NCBI GenBank assembly: GCA_047973085.1
Contig: JBKEBI010000021.1
Location: forward strand, 1 to 25,348
DNA length: 25,348 bases
Origin: JBKEDG01 sp047973085
Lineage (GTDB): Bacteria; Bacillota_I; Bacilli_A; JBKEDG01
Reading direction: 5' to 3'
Below, one piece after another: positions 6,664-14,182 of the stretch (its first letter is position 1; each line of letters begins with the position of its first letter). Under the pieces are notes generated by a model. It was given only the letters and a program-made list of their open reading frames with translations. It did no database searches and was not told the DNA's origin. The translations under genes and the position numbers were made by a program.

Positions 6664-8050
6664 GTCGTATGAATCAGTGATGGGTAGACGCGCTCAAATC
6701 TTAAAAGATTCTGTTGGTATTGATTATGATAAATATGAACATGAGGGAATAGGTTTTGATTTTGAGGCAATGATGAATGATGTTGAGTATTCTTTAGAAG
6801 ATATGATGAAAATTCAAAGTGATTTAGGGGTTGGAAATACACCTTTGATTGAACTTAGAAACATTACAAATTTAGTGAGAAAAATCAGTAAACCTGGAAA
6901 AGGAGCACGTATATTCTTAAAAGATGAAGCTTCAAATTTAAGTGGATCTTTTAAAGCGAGACGTGCAGCAATTAGTGTCTATAAGGCAAAGCAAATGGGC
7001 TACAAGGGAGTGCTTGCTGCAACAAGTGGAAACTATGGTGCGGCTGTTGCTTCTATGGCGATGAAACTTGGGCTTAAGGCAATAATTGTACAGGAGTGCT
7101 ATGATAGTAAAGAAATTGGGCAACCTGAAATTTTAGAAAAGGCTCGTGCTTGTGAAAGTTTAGGTGCAGAGGTTGTGCAGATGACAGTTGGACCAGAACT
7201 ATTTTATAAGGCACTTAGCTTACTTGAAGATACAAAGTTTTTTAATGCTTCACTTTATACACCATACGCTATTGCAGGTGTAGAAACTTTGGGATATGAG
7301 CTTGTTAATCAAGTTAGAGATAAAACTGGAAAGGATCCAGATGTAGTAATTTGTACAAATGCTGGTGGAGGAAACTTAACCGGTACTGCTAGGGGAATTC
7401 TTAAAGCAGGAGCAAATAGTACAGTTGTTGGAGCAAGTGTTGATCTTAGTGGACTTCACATGGCCAGTGATAACGATTTCAACCGTAAATCATTTACAAC
7501 AGGTCATACTGGATTTAGTATTCCATTTACTACATGGCCAGATCGTAGCGATGTTCCTCGTAGTGCAGGACGACCTCTTAGATATTTAGATCGTCATGTT
7601 ACTGTTAAACAAGGTGAAGTTTTCTATGTTACAGAAATGCTTGCTCAGCTTGAAGGAATGGAAAAAGGCCCAGCAGGAAATACAAGTTTGGCTGCAGCAA
7701 TTTCTATAGCAAGTGAACTTAACGAAGACCAAGTAGTTGTAGTACAAGAGACTGAATATACAGGAGCAGGAAAACATATAAATCCACAATTATCATTTGC
7801 TAAAAAAAATGGTATTGAGGTATTGTTTGGTAATCCACAAGACTGTATTAATGGTAAAAATATTATATTACCTAAAGAAATTGAAATGTTAAAAGCACAG
7901 GATATTGAACTTAGACGTTTACAAAAATCATGTATTAAAAATGCTATAAATGGAAAGTTTGATTTGACTGCAGAAGAATTAAAATTCTTATCAGAAGAGA
8001 TAAATGATTCTGTAGATACTGTAAAAGAAATTATTGAAGAATTGAGGTAG
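6656..8050 (+). CDS. ortB: 2-amino-4-oxopentanoate thiolase, PLP subunit OrtB
   Basis: A 464-residue PLP enzyme of the threonine synthase/tryptophan synthase beta fold (type II). The cofactor lysine is probably K100 in LSGSFKARRA, following GNTPLIELRN. TSGNYGAAVASMAMKLG and the glycine-rich phosphate loop TNAGGGNLTG are in the expected places. With OrtA it cleaves 2-amino-4-oxopentanoate with CoA to acetyl-CoA and alanine, an unusual PLP-dependent thiolysis. The start overlaps ortA by 8 bases and uses the AAGGAG site at about 6643-6648. The gene is intact and of family length. oraS follows 4 bases after the stop. Confidence 0.94.
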   Translation: MDKSYESVMGRRAQILKDSVGIDYDKYEHEGIGFDFEAMMNDVEYSLEDMMKIQSDLGVGNTPLIELRNITNLVRKISKPGKGARIFLKDEASNLSGSFKARRAAISVYKAKQMGYKGVLAATSGNYGAAVASMAMKLGLKAIIVQECYDSKEIGQPEILEKARACESLGAEVVQMTVGPELFYKALSLLEDTKFFNASLYTPYAIAGVETLGYELVNQVRDKTGKDPDVVICTNAGGGNLTGTARGILKAGANSTVVGASVDLSGLHMASDNDFNRKSFTTGHTGFSIPFTTWPDRSDVPRSAGRPLRYLDRHVTVKQGEVFYVTEMLAQLEGMEKGPAGNTSLAAAISIASELNEDQVVVVQETEYTGAGKHINPQLSFAKKNGIEVLFGNPQDCINGKNIILPKEIEMLKAQDIELRRLQKSCIKNAINGKFDLTAEELKFLSEEINDSVDTVKEIIEELR

Positions 8051-8054
8051 AGAT

Positions 8055-8417
8055 ATGAAAGTAGAAAGAAGAGCAGATGATTTTGAGACAAGAAGAAGTC
8101 ATCTTAAAGATTTAACTGATGAACAGTTAAAAGAAAAATTTTGGGGTTTAATTGAGCAAGTTGTAGATCCACTTCTTGATATGGCTGAGAAAAATACTAC
8201 TGTATCAATCGAGCGTAGTATACTTTTGAGAATGGGATTTTCATCAATTGAAGTATCATCTATTGTAGAAAAAGTTCAAAATGCAGGTCTTTTAAAATAT
8301 GGTGCAGGACATGTTGTATATCTTGCAGCAAAATTAAACAATATTGATATTAGAACTGCTGGTCTTGCTATATGTGAAGATAAATATTTAGACCAAGTTA
8401 AGAAAGAATTGAGCTAG
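8055..8417 (+). CDS. oraS: D-ornithine 4,5-aminomutase, small subunit OraS
   Basis: OraS (120 residues) is the small partner of OraE in the adenosylcobalamin- and PLP-dependent conversion of D-ornithine to 2,4-diaminopentanoate. The family pattern is visible: RADDFETRRSHLKDLTDEQL at residues 5-24, FWGLIEQVVDPLLDMA, the IERSILLRMGFSS segment and GAGHVVYLAAKL near the C-terminus. The ribosome binding site (GAGGTAGAG) overlaps the end of ortB, and oraE begins 9 bases after the stop. Length matches the Clostridium protein closely. Confidence 0.94.
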   Translation: MKVERRADDFETRRSHLKDLTDEQLKEKFWGLIEQVVDPLLDMAEKNTTVSIERSILLRMGFSSIEVSSIVEKVQNAGLLKYGAGHVVYLAAKLNNIDIRTAGLAICEDKYLDQVKKELS

Positions 8418-8426
8418 GAGGTAGTT

Positions 8427-10622
8427 ATGAAAGATTTAAAACCAAATGAAAAATTAAATATTAGAGAAATTTTAAAAGATATAGAAAATTACCGTCCTAG
8501 AAGAAGAGGATGGACTTGGAGAGACGCAAAGCCAACACAATATGGACCATTTGTGTATCAAGATGCTTCAGCGCCACTTAAGAATTCTGTAGCCCTTCCA
8601 AGTGCTGCACATTTAAATAATATTGACCCACAACCAAAAGAAGTTATAACAACAGAAATAGCTTCAGGTCGTTTTGAAGATGATATTCGTAGAATGAGAA
8701 TGGCTGCTTGGCATGGAGCAGATCATATAATGGTAATTCGTCACTGTGGACAATCACATTTTGATAGTTTAATAGAAGGAACTCCACAAGGTATTGGTGG
8801 AATCCCTGTTACACGTAAACAAGTTCGTGCACAAAGAAAAGCACTTGATTTTATTGAAGATGAAGTTGGTCGTCCAATTAATTATCATTCATATGTAAGT
8901 GGTGTTGCTGGACCTGATATTGCTGTAATGTTTGCAGAAGAAGGTGTAAATGGAGCTCATCAAGATCCGCAATACAATGTATTATATAGAAATGTTAATA
9001 TGATTAGATCGTTCGTTGATGCAGCTGAGAGCAAAAAAATTCTTGCTTGGGCAGATATTGCTCAAATTGATGGTGCTCATAATGCAAATGCAACTGCTCG
9101 TGATGCTTGGAAGGTAATGCCTGAACTTTTAGTTCAACATGGAATAAACTCATTGTTTTCTGAAAAAATTGGTATTAAACCAGAAAATATTTGTTTATCT
9201 ACAGTACCACCTGCAGCACCACCAACGCCTGATGTTAAGCTAAACTTACCATATGCTGTTGCACTAAGAGAATTCTTTGATCGTTATAAAATGCGTGCCC
9301 AAATGAACACTAAATATATGGATTCTTCTACAAGAGAGGCAACTGTAACACATGTACTTAATTTATTAGTTTCAAGGTTAACCAGTGCAGATATTCAGTC
9401 TACAATTACTCCAGATGAAGGAAGAAATGTTCCATGGCATGTATATAATATAGAAGCATGTGATACTGCAAAGCAAGCATTAGTAGGTATGGATGACTTA
9501 ATGAATTTAATTGGATTAAAAGAAGAGGGATATTTAGTTGATAAAAAGCGTGAAATTCAAGAAAGAGCAGTTCTTTATCTAGAAGAAATGTTTGAATATG
9601 GTGGGTATTTTGAAGCAGTTGAAGCAGGAATGTTTGTTGACTCTGGAGAATTCCCTGAGCGTAATGGAGATGGAATAGCACGTGAAGTAGATGGTGGTAT
9701 TGGAAACGATAGCGTTGTTGCTCGTGATGAAAAATATATGGCACCAGTTACAGCACATTATGGTTATAATAATATTTCTCAATATGGTGCAACAAATCCT
9801 AGTGATTTAATTAATGGTTGTACGTTTGAAGATCCAGACAAGATTATTTTTATTGATGAATTAGATGAGACTGATAATGTTTACTTGCGTTTAGATGAGA
9901 CTGAAAAGTACCGTAGTGGAGATGCTGTTAAACCTGAAGTTGAATGGCTTGGAGATGGGACTGTTACCGTAGATTTATTCTTTCCTCTAGATCGCTTAAC
10001 TGCAGAAGCTGCTGCACTTGAGGTTGGTAAAAAGATGAATCTTTCTGATGTTGAGGTTATCCATCGTGAGATAATGCACCCATCAGAAGGTACACGTATT
10101 CAAATTAAAGGAACATTTGATATTGATATCGATGTTACTAAACTTGAAATTCCAAAGGAACCAGAAATTATGAGTTTTGAGGAATTAAGTGAAGCTGTAC
10201 ATGAAAAACCATTGCTTGTAGTTGCGGGTACAATTGGTGAAGATGAACATAGTGTAGGAATAAGAGAAATTCTTGATATTAAGCACGGAGGTATTGAAAA
10301 GTTTGGTATTAAGTATGAATATTTAGGAACAAGTGTTAGTATTGAAAAAATGATTGATGCAGCAATAGAATTAAATGCTAATGCAATACTTGCTTCTACG
10401 GTTATTAGTCATGATGGAATGCATTATAAAAATATGCAAAAATTACATGATTTAGCTGTAGAAAAAGGTGTTAGAGATAAGTTGATTATTATTTCTGGAG
10501 GAACTCAAGTTACACCTGAAATAGCTGTTGAGTCGGGAATGGATGCTGGTTTTGGTAGAGGAACTAAAGGGATTCATGTAGCAACATTCTTAGTTAAGAA
10601 TAGAGAAGAGAGGGGGATATAA
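8427..10622 (+). CDS. oraE: D-ornithine 4,5-aminomutase, large subunit OraE (B12 and PLP)
   Basis: OraE carries both cofactors of the radical 1,2-amino shift from C5 to C4 of D-ornithine. The 731-residue protein has an N-terminal substrate/TIM-barrel part and a C-terminal Rossmann B12 domain. In the B12 domain, DEHSVG fits the DxHxxG base-off/His-on motif: H608 would be the cobalt ligand. Eleven residues later, K619 in DIKHGG fits the PLP-aldimine lysine (His618 and Lys629 in the Clostridium enzyme, also eleven apart). The glycine motif ISGGTQV follows near residue 690. Everything needed for activity is present. The gene sits in a seven-gene operon, with nhaC 51 bases downstream. I see no cobalamin riboswitch before this operon. 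Confidence 0.96.
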   Translation: MKDLKPNEKLNIREILKDIENYRPRRRGWTWRDAKPTQYGPFVYQDASAPLKNSVALPSAAHLNNIDPQPKEVITTEIASGRFEDDIRRMRMAAWHGADHIMVIRHCGQSHFDSLIEGTPQGIGGIPVTRKQVRAQRKALDFIEDEVGRPINYHSYVSGVAGPDIAVMFAEEGVNGAHQDPQYNVLYRNVNMIRSFVDAAESKKILAWADIAQIDGAHNANATARDAWKVMPELLVQHGINSLFSEKIGIKPENICLSTVPPAAPPTPDVKLNLPYAVALREFFDRYKMRAQMNTKYMDSSTREATVTHVLNLLVSRLTSADIQSTITPDEGRNVPWHVYNIEACDTAKQALVGMDDLMNLIGLKEEGYLVDKKREIQERAVLYLEEMFEYGGYFEAVEAGMFVDSGEFPERNGDGIAREVDGGIGNDSVVARDEKYMAPVTAHYGYNNISQYGATNPSDLINGCTFEDPDKIIFIDELDETDNVYLRLDETEKYRSGDAVKPEVEWLGDGTVTVDLFFPLDRLTAEAAALEVGKKMNLSDVEVIHREIMHPSEGTRIQIKGTFDIDIDVTKLEIPKEPEIMSFEELSEAVHEKPLLVVAGTIGEDEHSVGIREILDIKHGGIEKFGIKYEYLGTSVSIEKMIDAAIELNANAILASTVISHDGMHYKNMQKLHDLAVEKGVRDKLIIISGGTQVTPEIAVESGMDAGFGRGTKGIHVATFLVKNREERGI

Positions 10623-10673
10623 AAATACTTTTGTAATTATCGCTTAGAAACTCTAATATAGGAGGGAATTTTT

Positions 10674-12218
10674 ATGACTAAAAGAGAATTTAGTAAAGGT
10701 GGGCTATTCTTGATTGCTTTGATCCCACTTGCCGCATTATTTGTTATTTTAGGCTTTTCAATTATTAAATGGGGGCTTGATCCACATATTCCATTATTAC
10801 TTTCAGCATTTGTTGCTGCACTTGTTGCAATATTTATCTTAGGTTATTCATGGGATGAGTTGCAAAAAGGTATCAGTGAGAGTATTGGTATTGCTCTTCC
10901 AGCTATACTTATTTTAATGATTATTGGTATAGTAATTGGTTCGTGGATAATTTCTGGTACAGTACCAGGTCTTATCTATTACGGATTAGATATTATCAAC
11001 CCTAAATTTTTCTTAGTATCGGGACTATTCTTAACTGCAATTATCTCGATTGCTACGGGTAGTTCTTGGACTGCAGCAGGTACAATTGGTATTGCTTTAA
11101 TTGGTATTGCAACAGCACTTGACTTTCATATAGGTTGGACGGCAGGGGCAGTAGTTTCAGGAGCATACTTTGGAGATAAAATGTCTCCATTATCTGATAC
11201 TACTAATTTAGCTCCAGCAGTTGCAGGAACAGATATTTTTAAGCATATTCGTTCGATGCTTTATACAACACTTCCAGCATTTATAGTAGCTGCTATTGTA
11301 TATACAGTAGTAGGATTTAATTTATCAAGTAATGGTAGTGTTGACCTTAGTCAAGTTTCAGCAACTAAAGAAGTATTAAGCATGGGGTTTAACATTGGTC
11401 TTTGGGTATTTATTCCACCAGTTCTTGTAATCACAATGATTTTACTAAAGGTACCAGCTCTTCCAGCATTATTCGTTTCTGCACTTATTGGTGTAGCAAT
11501 TGCTATTCCAGCAAATGGAATTGGAATGGATGAAGCTATGGATGTTATGCATTATGGTTATTCATCTGATGCAGCTACAATGCTAGTTGATGATGGCTAT
11601 GAAATGGTAGAAACAGGAGAAGTAAATGATGATGGAGATGAGCTATTTAATTATGAAAAAGGTGGCGAAATAATAGATTCAAGTGTTGTTTCAAATGTAG
11701 ATGAATTACTTAGCCGTGGTGGTCTTGACTCAATGCTTTGGACAGTTTCATTAATTATCTGTGCAATGATTTTTGGTGGTATTATGGAAGCTGCAGGCCT
11801 TCTTCAAGCAGTTGTTGATATGATTTTAAAACTAGTATTTGGTTATACATCTTTGGTTGTTGCTTCACTTGCAACAAGTGCATTTGTAAACGTAGTTGCT
11901 GCTGATCAATATTTGGCAATTGTACTTCCAGGTAAGATGTATAAGAAATCATTTACTGAAGATTACAACGTAGAACCATATTGTTTCTCACGTGTGTTAG
12001 AATCAGGCGGGACATTAACTTCACCACTTGTACCATGGAATACATGTGGAGCAACAATGAGTGGATTCCTAGGAGTTCCTGTATGGGGAGCTGGAGGATA
12101 TGCAATTTATGCAATTTTTAATCTTGTAAATGTATTATTTGAAGTTATTGCAGCAGCAGTTGGCTTTGGAGTAGTTTATAAAGATGATAAGGAAAAAATA
12201 AAAGAAGTAATGAAGTAA
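10674..12218 (+). CDS. nhaC: NhaC-family Na+/H+ antiporter
   Basis: A 514-residue membrane protein with about 11-12 hydrophobic helices and NhaC family signatures (GSSWTAAGTIGIALIGIA; SGAYFGDKMSPLSDTTNLAPA; SPLVPWNTCGATMSGFLGV). The family exchanges Na+ for H+ or, in some members, couples organic acids or amino acids. A hydrophilic, acidic insertion lies at about residues 300-345, between two helices. NhaC-type genes are found near ornithine-degradation genes in other amino-acid fermenters (from memory). Plausible roles are pH/Na+ balance during ammonia release or movement of an amino acid; the sequence does not decide between these. AGGAGGG precedes the ATG, and a strong terminator follows four bases after the stop. 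Confidence 0.9.
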   Translation: MTKREFSKGGLFLIALIPLAALFVILGFSIIKWGLDPHIPLLLSAFVAALVAIFILGYSWDELQKGISESIGIALPAILILMIIGIVIGSWIISGTVPGLIYYGLDIINPKFFLVSGLFLTAIISIATGSSWTAAGTIGIALIGIATALDFHIGWTAGAVVSGAYFGDKMSPLSDTTNLAPAVAGTDIFKHIRSMLYTTLPAFIVAAIVYTVVGFNLSSNGSVDLSQVSATKEVLSMGFNIGLWVFIPPVLVITMILLKVPALPALFVSALIGVAIAIPANGIGMDEAMDVMHYGYSSDAATMLVDDGYEMVETGEVNDDGDELFNYEKGGEIIDSSVVSNVDELLSRGGLDSMLWTVSLIICAMIFGGIMEAAGLLQAVVDMILKLVFGYTSLVVASLATSAFVNVVAADQYLAIVLPGKMYKKSFTEDYNVEPYCFSRVLESGGTLTSPLVPWNTCGATMSGFLGVPVWGAGGYAIYAIFNLVNVLFEVIAAAVGFGVVYKDDKEKIKEVMK

Positions 12219-12221
12219 AAT

Positions 12222-12248
12222 AAAAAGGCTGATTTCAAGCCTTTTTTT
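12222..12248 (+). terminator. Intrinsic terminator ending the ornithine operon
   Basis: AAAAAGGCT (12222-12230) pairs perfectly with AGCCTTTTT (12238-12246) around GATTTCA, and the T-run continues to 12248. This is a textbook rho-independent terminator four bases after the nhaC stop. It separates the ornithine operon from the regulator gene. Confidence 0.9.
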
Positions 12249-12273
12249 GATTAGTATTTTTTGTTTTATGAAG

Positions 12274-12302
12274 TTGTTTTAAAAGTAGGGAGATGCTATA
12301 AT
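12274..12302 (+). promoter_or_regulatory. Promoter of the LysR-type regulator
   Basis: TTGTTT (12274-12279), a 17-base spacer and TATAAT (12297-12302), with TG at 12294-12295 (extended -10). It is followed by TAGGAGG (12314-12320) and the ATG at 12327. The -35 is weak; the -10 is perfect. Confidence 0.65.
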
Positions 12303-12326
12303 TAAAGAAGGTGTAGGAGGTAGTGT

Positions 12327-13217
12327 ATGGACTTTAAACAATTAGTATACTTTGTAGAGATTGTAAATGCTAACTTTAATTTAAGCAGAGCAGCGGAAAA
12401 GTTACATATTACGCAGCCTTCTCTTAGTATGATGATAAGTGATATAGAGAAGACTTATAAAATAAAATTTTTTAAAAAAAATAATTCAAGATACGTTGGA
12501 CTTACATCAGAAGGAGAAGTTTTATTTGATGAAGCTAAAAAGATTATTAGTGATATGAACTCTTTAAATTTAAAATTAGATAAAATTAGAAAAGATCATA
12601 GTGGAACAGTTAAAATTGGAATTCCTCCAATAATAATAAGTATATTTTTTAATAAACTTATTACTAAATTTATAGCGAAATATCCTGATATAAATATAGA
12701 AATAATTGAAGAAGGGGCAAATGTTTTAAAGTCGATGCTAAAAAAGAAGCAACTTGACTTTGCTATTTTAGTTGGTGAAAATAAAAGTGAGGATATTCTT
12801 GAATTTCATGAAGTAAGTAGTGATACTTTAGCAGCATTCATTAATAATTCTCATCCATATGCAACAAAAGATTCATTGTGTTTTACAGATTTAGAAACAC
12901 AAAAATTAGTATTATTAAGTGATAGTTTTGTATTACATACTGTAATTTTAGATAAATTTAAAGAAAAGGGTATTGTACCTAATATTATATTCACATCTGG
13001 TCAATGGGATTTATTGACTCAAATGGTGCAAGATGAGTCATCTATAACTATCCTCCCTAAATCATTAGAAGGAAAAATTAGAAGAGATGCTCTTACTGTA
13101 AGAGATTTCGATCCAAAACTTGAGTGGACTATAGCATTATCTAAAAATAAAAATTCTATTAATACACCTGCAGCACTTCTTTTAGAAGAATTTATATATA
13201 AATTTTATAATAAATAG
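12327..13217 (+). CDS. LysR-type transcriptional regulator
   Basis: A 296-residue LysR-family protein. The N-terminal winged helix-turn-helix occupies about residues 1-60 (FVEIVNANFNLSRAAEKLHI, then TQPSLSMMISDIEK). A coiled linker helix and a two-lobed periplasmic-binding-protein-like effector domain follow (about residues 90-296, starting VKIGIPPIIISIFF). Such regulators respond to a small molecule, often a pathway substrate or product. It lies between the ornithine operon and the SDR/lysine-fermentation genes and is the only recognisable DNA-binding regulator in the window apart from YlxM. Control of one or both pathways is therefore a reasonable guess. It is not divergently transcribed from a target gene, so the target cannot be read from layout. 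It has its own promoter and terminator. Confidence 0.93.
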   Translation: MDFKQLVYFVEIVNANFNLSRAAEKLHITQPSLSMMISDIEKTYKIKFFKKNNSRYVGLTSEGEVLFDEAKKIISDMNSLNLKLDKIRKDHSGTVKIGIPPIIISIFFNKLITKFIAKYPDINIEIIEEGANVLKSMLKKKQLDFAILVGENKSEDILEFHEVSSDTLAAFINNSHPYATKDSLCFTDLETQKLVLLSDSFVLHTVILDKFKEKGIVPNIIFTSGQWDLLTQMVQDESSITILPKSLEGKIRRDALTVRDFDPKLEWTIALSKNKNSINTPAALLLEEFIYKFYNK

Positions 13218-13231
13218 AACAAATATTTAAG

Positions 13232-13258
13232 TAGTAGTATGCATATGCTACTATTTTT
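13232..13258 (+). terminator. Intrinsic terminator behind the LysR gene
   Basis: TAGTAGTAT (13232-13240) pairs with ATGCTACTA (13245-13253), one G-U pair, around the loop GCAT. Five T's follow (13254-13258). It lies 15 bases after the regulator's stop codon. Confidence 0.75.
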
Positions 13259-13271
13259 ATTTAGGATAGTG

Positions 13272-13300
13272 TTGTCAAATATTAATTTATGTTGTATATT
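13272..13300 (+). promoter_or_regulatory. Promoter of the SDR gene
   Basis: TTGTCA (13272-13277) and TATATT (13295-13300), each one base from consensus, are separated by exactly 17 bases. AAGGAGG and the ATG at 13330 follow. Start of transcription is expected near 13307. Confidence 0.7.
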
Positions 13301-13329
13301 AAATATAAATTATATAAGGAGGCTACAAT

Positions 13330-14049
13330 ATGAAATTAAATGGAAAAATTGCTGTTATTACAGGAGGGAGTAATGGAATTGGGTTAGAAATGGCTAAGCT
13401 ATTTGTAAGTGAAGGAGCTAAAGTCATTGCACTTGATCTAAGTGAGATGCAGAAAAATTTTGCCGGAATTGAATTTATGAAATTAAATGTAACAGATTAT
13501 AACGCGTGTGAGCAGGCTTTTAATTCAATTGTGGAGAAGTATGGAAAGATTGATATCTTAGTAAATAATGCCGGAATTACAAAAGATGGATTAACTGCTA
13601 AAATGAGTGAAGAGATGTGGGATGTTGTTATTGATGTGAATTTAAAGGGAGTTTTTAATTTAACTAAATTTGTTGGTCCACATATGCAATCAAATGGGCA
13701 GGGATCAATATTAAATATTTCATCTGTTGTAGGAGAGTTTGGAAATATTGGACAAGCTAATTATTCTGCAACTAAGGCTGGGCTTATTGGTCTTACAAAA
13801 ACTTGGGCAAAAGAATTTGCTCGTAAAGGTGAAAATGTACGTGTAAATGCGATAGCTCCAGGGTATGTTATGACAGATATTTTAAAAACTGTACCACAAG
13901 ATCTACTTGATAGTTTTGCTGCAATGACGATGCTTAAACGACTTGGACAGCCAGAGGAAATTGCAAAGGTTGCATTATTTTTAGTTAGTGATGATGCAAG
14001 TTATATTACAGGACAAACTATTAGTGCAAATGGAGGAATGAGGTTATAA
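13330..14049 (+). CDS. Short-chain dehydrogenase/reductase, FabG/PhaB-like
   Basis: A classical 239-residue SDR. The NAD(P)-binding motif TGGSNGIG is at residues 12-19, NNAG at about 79-82, and the catalytic Tyr-Lys pair is Y145/K149 (YSATK), with the Ser in NISS at about 132. The C-terminus (ITGQTISANGGMRL) is of the 3-oxoacyl-ACP reductase/acetoacetyl-CoA reductase kind. In this setting, acetoacetyl-CoA formed by AtoDA in the lysine pathway is a possible substrate, giving 3-hydroxybutyryl-CoA as an extra electron sink. A FabG role in fatty-acid synthesis is equally possible from sequence alone. It stands alone between its own promoter and terminator, just before the bcd operon. Confidence 0.85.
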   Translation: MKLNGKIAVITGGSNGIGLEMAKLFVSEGAKVIALDLSEMQKNFAGIEFMKLNVTDYNACEQAFNSIVEKYGKIDILVNNAGITKDGLTAKMSEEMWDVVIDVNLKGVFNLTKFVGPHMQSNGQGSILNISSVVGEFGNIGQANYSATKAGLIGLTKTWAKEFARKGENVRVNAIAPGYVMTDILKTVPQDLLDSFAAMTMLKRLGQPEEIAKVALFLVSDDASYITGQTISANGGMRL

Positions 14050-14053
14050 AAAC

Positions 14054-14077
14054 AAAAGGCGCTTAGCGTCTTTTTTT
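14054..14077 (+). terminator. Intrinsic terminator behind the SDR gene
   Basis: AAAAGGCGC (14054-14062) pairs with GCGTCTTTT (14066-14074), one G-U pair, around TTA. The T-run extends to 14077. It lies directly after the SDR stop codon and isolates it from the bcd operon. Confidence 0.88.
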
Positions 14078-14113
14078 ATATAAATATAACTTATAGATAT
14101 ATAAAAAATATGT

Positions 14114-14131
14114 ATGTGAACTTTTTCACTT
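14114..14131 (+). promoter_or_regulatory. Rex-like operator in front of the bcd operon
   Basis: ATGTGAACTTTTTCACTT matches the Rex consensus TTGTGAA-N4-TTCACAA at 11 of 14 specified positions, with an uninterrupted GTGAA/TTCAC dyad. Rex is the NADH/NAD+-sensing repressor that commonly controls bcd-etf and other fermentation genes in Bacillota. The site overlaps the -35 of the best promoter for bcd, as expected for repression. A CRP/FNR-type site (TGTGA-N6-TCACT) is an alternative reading of the same bases. Confidence 0.6.
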
Positions 14132-14152
14132 ACTATTACTTTTAAATATAAA
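14125..14152 (+). promoter_or_regulatory. Promoter of the bcd-etf-kam operon
   Basis: TTCACT (14125-14130), a 16-base spacer and TATAAA (14147-14152) would start transcription near 14159. That leaves a leader of about 24 bases containing the AGAGGTGA ribosome binding site (14171-14178). A second -10-like box, TATAAT at 14159-14164, has a poor -35 (TTACTT) and would start within the ribosome binding site, so it is less likely. Confidence 0.5.
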
Positions 14153-14182
14153 AAGGATTATAATAATATTAGAGGTGATTAT

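Noticed and set aside
10623..10673. Possible terminator or cobalamin riboswitch between oraE and nhaC
   Set aside because: Only 51 bases, no stable hairpin with T-run and far too short for a riboswitch. No cobalamin-riboswitch-like conserved core was seen before alr or bcd either.
14159..14164. TATAAT at 14159-14164 as the main -10 of bcd
   Set aside because: Its -35 (TTACTT) is poor and transcription would begin at the ribosome binding site itself; the TATAAA box at 14147-14152 fits better.
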